Origin: Syncephalis fuscata
Taxonomy: Eukaryota > Zoopagomycota > Zoopagomycetes > Zoopagales > Piptocephalidaceae
DNA: 64,000 nt
Assembly: GCA_025786725.1 (NCBI GenBank)
Contig: JAHLTZ010000002.1
Span: 806,001 to 870,000, forward strand
Direction: 5' to 3'
The stretch's first letter is position 1; every line of letters starts with the position of its first letter. The notes under the pieces were generated by a model that saw nothing but the letters and a program-made list of their open reading frames with translations, had not been told where the DNA came from and did no database searches. Of this stretch, positions 1 through 10,932 are shown in pieces. Position numbers and translations under genes: made by a program.

Positions 1-14
1 TTCAATTAACTTAC

Positions 15-416
15 CAGTCCTTTAAATACATTCTCCACTAATGGCTGTATATGTTGCTTAAATATTTGGCCCTGAGAGGCGCGTGCATCGTAGCAGCCAT
101 CAAAGCTAAGCATAGCAGATAATGGTTAATTCACAACTGCAATAACATCAATTCACGCTTACTTGAATCGATAAATCTCGCTACGGCTGCGGAGATTTGA
201 AATCTCTACCGCGGTATTGTCAACCTTTACCGTCTCATCTTCATTCTCGTGCGCTAAAAAGGGACGTACACGACAAAGTACCTTGATCTGATGTTCGCGA
301 CTATTATGGTTGTCGCTAGTAGACGCGTTAGACGCGACACTATCGTTGCTAATAGCAGAGGAGTTGGACAGTCGGTTGTGTGAAGGTTTCTGCCCACGCT
401 TCCCAACAATAGTCAT
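15..416 (-). CDS. Kinesin motor protein, N-terminal part (runs off the left edge)
   Basis: The first exon (416 to 163) encodes a Ser/Asn-rich leader of about 45 residues and then the first strand of a kinesin motor domain (IKVLCRVRPFL). A 57-nt intron (162 to 106, GTAAGC...TTAG) joins in phase to a second exon (105 to 15). This continues with FNFDGCYDARASQGQIF and a helix ending VENVFKGL, the usual spacing before the P-loop exon. The exon ends at a GTAAGT donor, and the P-loop and the rest of the motor lie outside the window. Kinesins are ATP-driven microtubule motors. The motor subfamily cannot be assigned from this fragment. The start Met is the first in frame. Confidence 0.85.
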
Positions 417-1054
417 GCTGGCAGTGCAATGTTTACGTTAGTCGAGAAATCTTTGGTAATAAACACGATAACAAGACGTGTTGTAATAGTTAGTTAATAG
501 GATATGGATTTGGAGAAGAAAAGTAAATAAAGAAACAGGCGATTTTTATAAATAATAATAAACATTGATCTGTTTTCATATTCCACTTTGTTTCTATTCC
601 TTGTCTCCATCAATTGCAAAATAGACTTTTACTAGGTATGTTTAATCAAATACGTTTTTGCTTTTGCACTATTGCCGGTGGAGTAAATGATGAATAGTTT
701 TGTATCGTAATCTGTACCGTATAGCAAATAAGCTACTATATATATATTATATGTATTATATGTATATATAGTGCTTTGGCTACATGACGGATCTCAAATC
801 TTCTCTCTGATTAACTCCTACTGAGCCGTATAAAGATCAAGACTTTGTATGTTCATAGCTAACATATTGATTGACACTAGATGATAATTGATGCAAGTGA
901 ATGCCTTTATTATCTATTTGCCATAGAGAACGATTGAGCCAAATAAATGGTAGATTGTATTAGTTGTAATAGTGGCATTGGTATTAGTAGTAGATATTAG
1001 TTGTAATTATAATAAAACAATCAGCAATTGACCACAAGTGCATTAATATTTCTT
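417..1054. other. AT-rich intergenic region
   Basis: It lies between the kinesin start and the stop of the SRA1-like gene. It holds an AT microsatellite (about 735-771, alternating TATA/TGTA units) and a possible AATAAA-type signal near 1010 for a minus-strand neighbour. I see no coding potential. Confidence 0.5.
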
Positions 1055-1872
1055 TTATGCGCTGGCACGTGCTGTTTGCATCAGTTCTACTAGTCGCTTA
1101 GCGCCTACTAGCCAACGACCCTCTGAGTCAAAATCAGTTTGCATCAAGTCCAGATGTACTTGATTAGCTGTCGTGTAGTCTTGGCTGTTAATAGCTAATG
1201 GTTTGATGGTATTATGTGGCTATTAGCTTGCAAATGAGCAGTAAACGTGCATACTGTACTTACCATTTAGAAAAGTCGATAGTGCTGTTAATATATGGGC
1301 TTTCACTTGATTGTCTTTCAATCGCACTAACAATTCGTTCATGCGACGCTTTGTATCCTCTAGCATGCGCTTCTGCGTTGGCTGTGACAAATATGAGCAC
1401 AGATGCCGTGTTTAAGCTAGTATTTACAACTTACATTAAATACGGCAATTGCCGCAGTACATTCTTCCAAAATAGCTTGGATACTAGTGGCTAGCCCGTT
1501 TACATCGAGACTATCGCCTGTCTTTGTATTGGTGTCACTTTGTTTCTCGTCGTTGTCTGACGAAGGGAGCGTGCCTGAGCGCTTGCGTGCAGAGGCTAGT
1601 ACAGACGTTGGCACATCATTCCAGTGTCCATCCTCAGTATGATTGTAATCGCGGAAATCGCGATAATTGCCCGTCTGTGAGTACTGATATGGCGTGTCAG
1701 GCACTGTGCTGCGTCGTGGAGGGGCAGGAGGTCTATTAGCGGCATTTAGGCCGGTGAATGGCGGTGGTGGTGGCAAAGAAGGCTTCTCAGACAACAAAGC
1801 ATCATGATTAAGCGTAGATTGCACAGTAGAAGTGCTGGCGCAAGTATTAATCGTTGAAGCGTCGCCTACCAT
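1055..1872 (-). CDS. SRA1/Sec31 C-terminal-domain protein with proline-rich N-terminus
   Basis: Three exons: 1872-1435, 1381-1264 and 1194-1055. The N-terminal 140 residues are low complexity with SLPPPPP and NRPPAPPRR runs. The C-terminal part carries a helical segment (KRMLEDTKRRMNELL) and a final motif with HLDLMQTDFDSEGRWLVGAKRL. This is the signature of the steroid receptor RNA activator (SRA1)/Sec31 C-terminal fold. In Sec31 this domain terminates a long COPII coat protein, but here it sits on a short stand-alone protein of about 240 residues, like metazoan SRA1. The 3' acceptor was chosen by frame: the TAATAG site gives a stop, while the CCATTAG site keeps the domain open. The molecular role in fungi is not established. 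Confidence 0.72.
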
Positions 1873-2067
1873 GATGTAGAGGAATAGATATAAAAGCTAG
1901 GAATGCAAGGGTGGTTTTATTTGTGAAGAGATTGAATATTTAATGATAGTGGGGAGATTTCCCCTTTTCTATTTAATTAATTTGATTCTCTATTGAACAT
2001 CGATTTTCTTGGCAATATCCTGTTTATTTGTAAAGTTCTAACTTGCTTTTTATTGTCCTAGTCAAAT

Positions 2068-2388
2068 ATGGAGAACATACAGTTGAACCATCAGATTAGT
2101 AGCAATAGTAGCCGTCTAGAAAGCTTAAAGTCTTTTGGAGTTTTCTTGGTTGGTGTAGCGGGGGGAGTTACTCTTGGTGCAATTCCAGCCATTCTGATAG
2201 GTATCGGTGTTGCACTGTCGGCTAAAGGCATGCAAAAGGTGGTTCCTAATAAAGGCGCAAAGAAGTTCTTTAGCTTTATTTATGAATGCGGCAAAGACAT
2301 AGCTATTAACGGAGCGCTTGGAGCGCTTATCAATAAAGCAGCTGGTAAAGCAGCCAATAGCGTAGCTGGAAGATTGCTGAAACGTTAG
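2068..2388 (+). CDS. Small Ala/Gly-rich hydrophobic protein, copy 1 of a local family
   Basis: An intact 106-aa ORF with a good ATG. A polar N-terminus (about 20 aa) is followed by a hydrophobic glycine-rich segment (residues about 23-50, LVGVAGGVTLGAIPAILIG) that could be one or two membrane helices. Then comes a basic loop and an Ala-rich C-terminus (GALINKAAGKA). I do not recognise the family. Two diverged relatives lie downstream on the same strand (3145 and 5205). Nucleotide similarity among the three continues past this stop codon (TGCTAGAAAAATGATAGC at about 2409 resembles the in-frame 3' end of copy 2). This copy may therefore be spliced to, or have lost, a longer C-terminus. Confidence 0.5.
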   Translation: MENIQLNHQISSNSSRLESLKSFGVFLVGVAGGVTLGAIPAILIGIGVALSAKGMQKVVPNKGAKKFFSFIYECGKDIAINGALGALINKAAGKAANSVAGRLLKR

Positions 2389-2540
2389 TATTAAACAATT
2401 GGTTTAATATGCTAGAAAAATGATAGCTAACAACGAAATAACGAATGGATTTAGTGCTACGCTAATTGCTGTCTAAATAAGAAGAGAGATTGGACGGCGA
2501 ATGATGCTGTTGAAATGGGCATAAGTGTAACAAATCTTTA

Positions 2541-2594
2541 AAGTATAAGAAGCAAGGAATCGACTATGATCCGGAGTGTGGCTACTGTAACTAG
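2541..2594 (+). other. Candidate terminal exon shared by the small-protein family (CxxC motif)
   Basis: This short open segment ends in a stop and reads KYKKQGIDYDPECGYCN. A near-equivalent (KKKGIDYDPNCKVCAS) follows copy 3 at about 5426-5485, and a degraded one (KKGFDYN) follows copy 2 near 3530. Conservation of the amino acids after each copy suggests a second exon with a CxxC ending. I could not define a donor that joins it in phase. Confidence 0.35.
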
Positions 2595-2599
2595 CCTGA

Positions 2600-3144
2600 T
2601 GTTTTTTTATTTTATTAAACAAGAAAATAAAATAAACATCATTGATTAATATAACTTTTAACTTTTGTGAAATGCTTTTATTGAGGCAACATTGTAGTTA
2701 TTAGTAGTATTCTTACATTCCATAAAAGCCATCATTAAGTTGCTACTTAGTAAGTGCAACATAAAAGTTCTTTTTCAATAAAAATGGCAAAGTAATTGAA
2801 TAAGTTTAATAATTAATAAATAATATGAATAAATCAACAGTTAAAACGTACCTTGCCGGAAGTCACTATATTGATTTATAAATGGCACAGTATATGAGAA
2901 AGCAAATTTAAAGAGTACTTTTTATTATAATATTTTGACCTATGTGTAACACTATTAATATTCTAAGAATCACCAGTTTGATAAGGCTTACGTAAATAAA
3001 GTTGATTACATAAACTTTGTTTTCTTTTTATTTTTCATATTTTCTATTTATTATTATTGTTATTTTTATTCAAGCTCTATCATTACAATGGAAAACGAAC
3101 GATCAAGCTAAAGGACTGGTAAAAATAACGGTGAATTAAAGAAG
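2600..3144. other. AT-rich intergenic region
   Basis: About 540 bp of very AT-rich sequence between small-protein copies 1 and 2. No gene or RNA is recognised. Confidence 0.4.
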
Positions 3145-3422
3145 ATGTTGAAAATTACTAGTAAAGTTATTGAAATAGCAGCAAGTACTTTTCTTACTCC
3201 AATTGAAGCCATTGTTGTAGGCACTGAAATTGGATTAATAGCTAGAGGGATACAAGAAATACTCGATGATGAAGAGCCAAACAATATTTTGGTACCATTG
3301 CCAACTATGGCAAAGATATAGTTATTGGAGAAGTTCGTAAAATTGCCACCAAAAAACTACCCAAAGTGGCTACTAAACAACTGGGTCAATGTGCTAGAAG
3401 GATGATAGCTAAAACGAAATAA
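3145..3422 (+). pseudogene. Small-protein family copy 2, frameshifted
   Basis: It starts at ATG and reads MLKITSKVIEIAASTF..., a segment similar in position and composition to copy 1 (start of family, hydrophobic Ile/Ala/Val stretch, GIQEIL). The frame runs into TAG after about 60 codons. Shifting frame near 3295-3305 restores YGKDIVIGEVRKIATKK and QLGQCARRMIAKTK, matching copy 1 around YECGKDIAINGA and the sequence after copy 1. It is either a pseudogene or a sequence with a one-base error. Function is unknown. Confidence 0.45.
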
Positions 3423-3642
3423 CAAACAAATCCGCAACTGTAATACTTGTTAAAAAAAGCAACAAACTTTGCTTTTGATAGTGATGGTGATAGTGATGAA
3501 TTTACTAAAATGGTGGCAATACATAAAAAACACCAAAAAGGCTTTGATTATAATCTTCTGTTATATATTATGAATAAACAAGTTTGTTTAACTACGTTGT
3601 GATATTTGTGGCAATAGTCAAAACCAAAAATAATCTAATGCA

Positions 3643-4628
3643 CTAATTTATCGATCTTGCGGTAACAATTTGAGATAAATTAAGCATATAGTTAGTTTTT
3701 GGATGGTGCGCAGAGCCGACGTTCTTGCCAATTTTTTGGCAATGATTGATTAACATTGCTGTAACGACCAACCTAATTATGCATAAGCTACATGTAAATC
3801 ACTTTCTGCCACTAATTACCAATCTATAACAAGAAACATATCATAGTTGATTGCATCCATATGCATAACTATAAGAATAGAACAAATGATGTTGCATAGC
3901 GTGGCCGAAGACACTGCTTGTATTCCATCATGTGCCAAGTTCTTCCATACTTCTGAACCAAATATACGGTACTGTTTTAGAGCGGTGTGGCAAAACACAG
4001 CTGAAAATAGTACATTAATCGGCAAATCAACTGCAAGCCAATACCAGATGAAAAAAGATGGGTAGTAGTCCATGCAACCAACTTTCTTTTCTAAAACTGT
4101 AAAGCTACAATGCATTATAATGAAAACATACGCAGACTGTGCTACTATGGATGGGGCACTAACATACAATACCCATGTTTTTCGACCAAGCACCAAATAA
4201 GCCTTTTGAAGAATTATCAAGCTGTTGCTGATTATAGTAAGTGATATGCTGAAAGCGGTAAACCATATCATCAGTCGACAGCTAATAGGAAAACCAATGC
4301 CCATTAATATGACTACTAGATTAGATATAACACCCGAAGCAGAAGGAACCAGGCAGCACCACGATATCATACTATGAGGTCGCGATAAAATCATTTTACT
4401 AGCAATAGCCAAATTACGTCCAAATAAACAAAACGCTATAACGAAAATCACAAGTTGAGTTTGTATACCAAACAGGCGAGAGCGTTGTTTGGGAATATCG
4501 CCATAAGCTTTCATGAAGAAATCAAAAATGTCTATTTCACCAAGTGGACGGAGCAAAGCACCCAGCTGTTTTACATTGCTGTTGATCCATTTAGCGTATA
4601 TCTGGCTATTATAATCAATGGTTGGCAT
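3643..4628 (-). CDS. Lineage-specific seven-transmembrane protein, copy A
   Basis: Two exons (4628-3820 and 3772-3643) separated by a 47-nt intron. The splice puts FLVIDW in phase with LVVTAMLINHCQK, and the same junction is conserved in copy B. I count seven hydrophobic helices after a polar N-terminus of about 60 residues. They begin near IFVIAFCLFG, ISWCCLV, MIWFTAFSIS, WVLYVSAPS, FFIWYWLAVD, AVSSATLCNI and the exon junction. The tail of about 30 residues is basic. An upstream in-frame ATG exists at 4637, but the shared start MP(T/I)IDYNSQ is the first position conserved with copy B. A GPCR-like receptor or a transporter is possible from topology alone; no family motif is recognised. Confidence 0.7.
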
Positions 4629-5080
4629 TATAAACATACATATATATATATCAATAATAAAGTGTAAAATAATAAATATGTTGGCACAAGATATATAGAA
4701 AACACTAGTGGAACAATTGAAAAATGATTACAAATCAAAAAGTGCTCCATGGCTATCAGGATTTAAACCAATACAAGCGAATCAGCGAACTGCTGCAGTA
4801 AATCTGTTATGCATACCAAAAATCTGCGGCATAGACGGCAATACATTAAAATGAATAAAAATATGCACATTGTACTGTTTGCGGATCGTGTGATGTTATA
4901 ACTACCTATTGCGTATCGGTAGAAACAAAGGCCTTGTAAAATGAGCTAGTTAAATACGTTACAGTAGTATTAAATAAATGAAATGATTTAGCCATATAGA
5001 GTTATTTGTATTAGCTAACTCGGATATAAATATGGTCACGCATTCAACTGCTCTTCGCGTATTATATGACTGCATATCTT
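4629..5080. repeat. Upstream flank of the 7-TM duplication unit, copy A
   Basis: This non-coding sequence is recognisably related to 7130-7620. Both contain GTGTAAAATAA, AGAAAACACTAG, GCACATTGTACT and TATTATATG in the same order. Together with the genes, the duplicated unit is at least 1.4 kb long (3643-5080 and 6145-7620). Confidence 0.6.
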
Positions 5081-5204
5081 AATAAAACATTGGTTTTACT
5101 GTATTGCTATTTTATTGTTATCTAAATTGAGTACTTACCACTTAATGACAAACAGCGAATTAAAAGCAATATTATAATTTACCAAAAAATATAATATTAA
5201 ATTA

Positions 5205-5485
5205 ATGGCAGGGGCCGCTCTTGGTACGGCTCGAGCTATTACGGCAAATATCGGAATTAAAGTAATATTTAAGGATAAAAATGTAAATAAAAATTTCAAA
5301 ATTGTTACCAATAGTGGCCAAAATATAAGTGCTGAAGGATTTGTTAAAGGAGCCGCGATAGCTAATGCCAGACAATTGGGTTAATGTTATGGAAATATAA
5401 CGCAGAAATAAATATAATAATAAATAAGGATAGAAAGAAAAAAGGCATCGATTATGATCCAAATTGCAAAGTCTGCGCTTCATAG
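5205..5485 (+). CDS. Small-protein family copy 3 (degenerate or short)
   Basis: The ATG opens a 59-codon frame, MAGAALGTARAITANIG... to ANARQLG, ending at 5384. Its 3' end matches copies 1 and 2 at nucleotide level (AGACAATTGGGTTAATG here, AAACAACTGGGTCAATG in copy 2). About 40 bp further on is a frame that reads KKKGIDYDPNCKVCAS and stops at 5485, the same ending found after copy 1. Either there is an intron between the two parts or the gene is decaying. It lies between the two 7-TM copies and on the opposite strand. Confidence 0.35.
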
Positions 5486-6144
5486 TTATTTGAAAGACAA
5501 GAATCATGCATCTATAAAGCCATTCATTATTATTATTTTTCACTTAAAACGTCTCAATTATAATATAATACAACTTAAACAAGACACACACACATACACA
5601 TACATATATATACCTGTTTATATTTTTGTATAATTTTATTTTTAAATTTTAAATAAACACGCCATGCTTTCATAAATGCATGTTTGAAGTTTTGAAACTA
5701 ATTAAAATGCTTTATCTTTATTCTTTATTAATCAAAAATAGTTTAATTATTTTACAAATGTCAGTATATTATAAAATTAGTAATAAGAAAAGCCAATACC
5801 AATAATTTGCACGCCAATTATAATTGCTAATCATGCTAAGCATATACATTTACAAATATCACTACAACAGTATTTATAATTTCTAATGCATCAACTATAT
5901 TACTTTTGGTAAAACAAGGAATTGTGATTGTGCTATTCTAGTACAAGCAAAAAGTAGCAACATAAACAGTAACTTAAATTAGTTTATAAACATCAATAGT
6001 ATAAAATATAGTTTACCAAAGTGGTGCTTATTGAAGTATTTATTTTAATATGATTCTCTGCGACATACTACTAAATTACTCAAGCTTATTTAGTTGAGCT
6101 ATAATATAAGCAATAATAGCTGAAAATAAAAATAATATAATGCG
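5486..6144. other. AT-rich intergenic region
   Basis: A short CA-rich stretch lies at about 5585-5610. Otherwise it is AT-rich sequence without coding potential, between small-protein copy 3 and 7-TM copy B. Confidence 0.4.
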
Positions 6145-7129
6145 TTAATTTATAGATTTCGCAGTAGCAATTTGAGATAAATTAAGCATATGGCTGGTTT
6201 TTGGACGATGTGCAGTACTGACATTTTTGCCAATATTTTTGCAATGATTGATTAATATTGTTGTAACAACCAACCTAATTATGCATAAGCTACATGTAAA
6301 TCAACATTTGACATCACTTACCAATCTATAGCAAGAAACATATCGTTGTTGATTTTGGTCATAGGTGTAACTATAAGCACAGAACAGAAGATGCTGCATA
6401 GCGTAGCCAAAGCCATTGTTTGTATTCCATCGCGTGCCAAGTTCTTCCATGCTTCTGACCCAAATACACGGTACTGTTTTAGGGCGATGTAACAAAATGC
6501 ACTAGAGAATAGCACGTTGATTGGCACATTGACTGAAAACCAGAACCAAATGAGGTATGAAGGATAGTAATTCATGCAGCCAACTTTTTCTTCTAAACTA
6601 GTAAAGCTGCAGTACATAATAATAAAAGCATAGGCTAGCTGTGCTATTATAGATGGGGCACTAATGTAGATTATCCATGTTTGTCGACAAAGCGCCAAAT
6701 AAACTTTTTGAAGAAGTATCAAGCTGTTGCTGATCATGGTAAGCGACATGCTAAGTGAGATGAGCCATGTCATCAGTCGACAACCAATAGGAAAACCAAT
6801 GGACATGAAAACTGCCACCAGGTTGGATACGATGCCCAAAACAGAAGGATTAAGCAGCACCACGATATCATGTTACGAGGTCGCTGTATAGTCATTTTAC
6901 TAGTGATAGCCAGATTGCGTCCAAATATACAAAACGACATAACAAACATTACAATCTCAGCTTGTACACCAGACAGCCGTGAGCGTTGTTTGGCGATGTC
7001 GCCAGAAACTTCCATGAAGAAATCAAATATATGCATTTCACCAAGTGGGTTAAGCTGAGCACCCAGCTGCCTCATATCGCTGTTTATCCATTCAGTGTAT
7101 AGCTGGCTATTATAATCAATGATCGGCAT
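6145..7129 (-). pseudogene. Seven-transmembrane protein, copy B, with a one-base frameshift
   Basis: Paralogue of copy A with the same start (MPIIDYNSQ), the same intron position (6321 to 6275, 47 nt) and the same tail (NHCKNIGKNV...TSHMLNLSQ). The frame is lost after MISWCCL near 6850-6853. Alignment with copy A shows a single missing base, after which the other frame continues with NPSVLGIVSNLVAVFM and keeps all remaining helices. Everything else is well conserved, so a recent mutation or a base-call error are equally possible. Function is unknown. Confidence 0.65.
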
Positions 7130-7620
7130 TGTGGACGAATAATATATATATATATTAATAATACAGTGTAAAATAACAAATGTGTTGGTGGACGAGATAG
7201 AAAACACTAGCGGAGCAAGTGAGCGCGTAAATGCAAATAAAAGTGTGAGTTTTGTGATCAGGTTTCAATTTATTATGAATGAATCAACAAATTACTGCAC
7301 TAAACCTGTTATGTAGACTAAAACTAGCGACACAGGCGACAATATCATTAAAATGGATATAATCATGCACATTGTACTTTTCGCAAGGCATATGGCACTT
7401 TCAATGCCAAATTAGACAAAAAAGGATTATGTGGCATTATGATCGCTTTTGCGTATCAGTAGAAATAAAGGGCTTGTAAATGAGCCATTTTAAAATATGT
7501 TACAATAACATTAAAACGGATAAACTGAATTAGCAATATAAAACTATTGATATTGGTTAGATCAAATACAAGTATAGTTACGCATTTGCCTGCCCTCTGT
7601 TTATTATATGGCTATTATTT
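7130..7620. repeat. Upstream flank of the 7-TM duplication unit, copy B
   Basis: Counterpart of 4629-5080, with blocks in the same order and spacing. The shared similarity fades after about 7620. Confidence 0.6.
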
Positions 7621-8659
7621 GTAAAAAACTAATTAGTAACAAAACATGGCTGATGATAGAATAGTAAAAGATATATTGATTTCAGTTTAAGGCCATATGG
7701 AACGTACCCTCAATAAAGTATATTGTAACACAAATAAATTGTTTGGTTTATTAGTCCGGCAATACTATTACGCCGTTATTGGTGCCGATGCGTAGTTAGC
7801 AGTCCAATATTTGCATAAATATCTGTCATTTATTATCCAGACTGATTTACTGTTTCATGTGCCTAAGTTTATTTCGTAAATTAAACAGCAATAAAATTAT
7901 TATTTTAGCACTGATTTAACAATATAGCTGGATTTTCAAAGTCAAAAAGTTAGTGCACTGATCTAAAAATCTAGATTAAGCACGTCAAATAATCAAATAA
8001 TAGAATATATACTGTATTATTATCAATATATGTTAAATGAAATTATTAAATACAATATGGCATTACAAATTAATTTAAATAATATAAAAAATGGAATCAG
8101 CTAGGTTATTACTCAACAATAAATGGCAAAACACAAGAAATTAGACAGCATCACGAAAATACAATAATTGTTATATTATCGTTTTATTGGAATATAATAT
8201 TGCTATTATCAAGTATAACGATGCCAACTATTTGACTCTTCCGCACTTTTAATACGTTTTCTATTGTATATCAATTACTTTTATTCATATGCACAGTGCT
8301 ATTTTAAATATAGGCAGAAATATCTATATAGCTGGTCATTTGTGATTGAATGGTAAGAAATAACATTTTTTTGCAATATTTATATGTCTCACGTTACATT
8401 TATTTTTACTTAATAATACAAATTAGTAAAAACATCTAGTGCTTGCTAATGAGAAACAAACTGTGTTAAAGTGGTACTAAATCATACAACAAAATGAACG
8501 AGACATACATGGTAATACAGTATCACGAATTAGATGACTCATGATGTATACACCGCCGCGATATGCTATATAATATGATTGGAACCAACTGTGTCATTGC
8601 TTTGTTTATTACGTCTTATTCAGGTTTATCGTAGTTAAAATTCAACTTTTATCACATCA
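7621..8659. other. AT-rich intergenic region
   Basis: About 1 kb between the duplicated block and the methyltransferase. A TATATAATATGATT-like promoter element is at about 8568. No gene is recognised. Confidence 0.4.
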
Positions 8660-9565
8660 ATGGCAACATACTGCAATACAAACTATGATGCTGCCGCATA
8701 TCGGACGTATCGTCCTTTGTACATGAAAGCACTGTATAATAGCATTATGCAATATCATAGAGCTGATACTGTGCAAGCTGTGGATGTTGCTACTGGCACT
8801 GGCCAGGCAGCAGTAGAGTTGGCCAATCTATTCGGCAATGTAAGGGCCACCGACCACTCGGCCACCATGCTATCGCAAGCCACGCCTGCTGCAGGAGTTA
8901 CATACGTTGAAGAGGCAGCCGAGCAGATTGGCTTGCCCGACGATAGCGTAGATTTAATCACTGTAGCATCAGCAGCACACTGGTTCAATATGGAAGCATT
9001 TCAAAAAGAAGCACTACGTATACTTAAACCCCAGGGAACACTGGCTATCTGGGGCTATAATGCACTGGTCAGCCCGTGGCATCCCGGCATAACCAAGGCA
9101 CTTTATCATTACGACGCCATAAGAATGGGGTCATACTGTGATGAAGGACGTGATAGTTTACGTAATTTTTATGCCGATGTCAAATTCCTGGATAGCTGGT
9201 CAGATTATCAACGAATTGTTTGGGATGAGGAGCGTATTGCTAAACATTGGCACGATCGAGGTGTGCCGCCCACTTCACAGCCGCTTGAAGACAACAGCGA
9301 ATTAACTGCTGCAACTGTGCCATTTATGCAGTTGCGTAGAATGCCTTTGGATGCACTGGAGGCATATCTACGCACATGGTCAGCATACAGTAATTGGAAG
9401 TCCAGTCCCAATGCGAAGACAGAGGTGGATCCCGTCGATGAGGCTATGGAGGTAATCAAACACACGCTTGAAGCAGCAGCAGCGGCGGCAGGAAAATCGG
9501 CCAACGATGCCGATAAATCAGTAGATGTAGTTTGGACGCATGCTTTACTATTGCTGCGTAAATAA
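8660..9565 (+). CDS. SAM-dependent methyltransferase (Crg1/trans-aconitate methyltransferase-like)
   Basis: An intronless 301-aa protein. The start is the first ATG, followed by YDAAAYRTYRPLY, the typical opening of this class I methyltransferase group. Motif I is AVDVATGTGQAAVEL (residues about 41-55), with a following acidic RATDHSATML. The post-I region includes LPDDSVDLITVASAAHWF, with the AxHWF signature shared by Crg1, Tmt1 and related enzymes, and ILKPQGTLAIWGY. Family members methylate small carboxylic acids or xenobiotics such as cantharidin. The actual substrate here cannot be read from sequence. It is probably cytosolic, as no signal peptide is seen. Confidence 0.85.
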   Translation: MATYCNTNYDAAAYRTYRPLYMKALYNSIMQYHRADTVQAVDVATGTGQAAVELANLFGNVRATDHSATMLSQATPAAGVTYVEEAAEQIGLPDDSVDLITVASAAHWFNMEAFQKEALRILKPQGTLAIWGYNALVSPWHPGITKALYHYDAIRMGSYCDEGRDSLRNFYADVKFLDSWSDYQRIVWDEERIAKHWHDRGVPPTSQPLEDNSELTAATVPFMQLRRMPLDALEAYLRTWSAYSNWKSSPNAKTEVDPVDEAMEVIKHTLEAAAAAAGKSANDADKSVDVVWTHALLLLRK

Positions 9566-9818
9566 GCACGATATTTGTATCGATGGACTATATATATTAA
9601 AGTTATCGCAATAAAATCCTTAATTGTTTACTTTAATTGTACAATCCATATTTAGTTTATAGGATAAAGCTTAACATTCAGTAAAAATGAATTTAATTAT
9701 TATGTAAATTATATTGTAATAAAACAATAACTATTTACATTGTAGATATTGGTTAAATGATTGTTTAATTAGTCGCAGATTTATTTTAATCATACTGCAG
9801 TTAAAGTTGGTTGTATAT

Positions 9819-10932
9819 TTATTGAGCAGTCTGGTCATTGGATTGTGGAATGAGGATATGTTTACTAAGTTCACAAAAAAGTGCTTGCTTGTTTCTCATT
9901 GTGGGATTATTCGAAGTGCCTTTTATGCATTTTGCTATAGTCTGGCGATCTTTAGGCAAAAACAGAGAGCTTAAGGATCCTGCAGTGTATCCATTAGCTA
10001 TTTTAATAAAATCGTTTCTATTGTTTGTTACTCCGGAAAAGTCTGTGCGATAAGCTCCAGTAAGTTTGAAAAATGATATGCTTTCACCATCGTTGTTAAT
10101 GCAGGCAGCTAGGTTGTACATTAGTGCTATAGGCCAAGCGATGCTATGTGGTGCACTTACAGTCCAAATTCCTATCGACATGCCAGCCTAATTCTCGCAT
10201 AGCAAGTACGACTAGTAGGTTGTTTAGTTGCTATTAAATAGTATAATAATAAATTTACTTACATTTCGTAAGTTTTTGTAACACTTTTAGGGCAACTATC
10301 TCAATCTTTTGCTCTGTTGACTCGGAAGCTTTTGGATATGGATATATCCATTTATTTCTCAAAAAATCCATTGAATTGTGATTCACGCTGTATTTCCCTA
10401 ATAGCTCTTCACCATAACCGTGTATTGTTCTCTCACATTGATATTTTGTGGCGTAACAAGTTGATATTTTCTCAATTGGAAAACTGAGAGTAGGAAGCGG
10501 GCTTATTTCTTGACCACTGTCATCTTTAATAGTCTGATCCAATAGGGTCTAAAAATTGGGTAAATTAGTTTCATTATACTGCTACAAAATAAAACATACG
10601 TCATATAGCTGTTTGATTTTTTTGTAATTAAGCATGCACGTAAGAAAAATATCATGTCCTGAAAACTTTGCAAGAGCATACTCAGAACCTCCTTCTATTC
10701 CAAGAGACTTGGTGATTTTTATGCCATGTTCATCAAATGGATTGGGCTTATTTAATTGATAGCCGTAAAAGCTTGTTACTATTATAAAGTCAGTATACGT
10801 GATTATAAGTGTTTTACTGAAGCGCAGCTCACCTGAAATTAATTGTGGTTGTGCGCTAGTATTAGAGAATAGCGAGACCAAGACTACCATAGTAGCAACT
10901 GAAGCAAAGGCAGATTTGATAACAGGTATCAT
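9819..10932 (-). CDS. Unknown secreted protein, at least three exons
   Basis: Exon 1 (from 10932) starts with a clear signal peptide (about 28 residues, SVATMVVLVSLFSNTSAQ). A GTATGT donor near 10601 and TTTTTAG acceptor near 10551 join it in phase to exon 2 (TLLDQTIKDDSGQEIS..., ending KLTK). A third open segment (10181-9819) contains APHSIAWPIALMYNLA and ends at 9819. The exon 2 to exon 3 junction does not work in phase with any GT-AG pair I tried, so a one-base shift or an unusual site is likely near 10190-10260. I do not recognise the family. The secreted location is the only functional inference. Confidence 0.45.
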
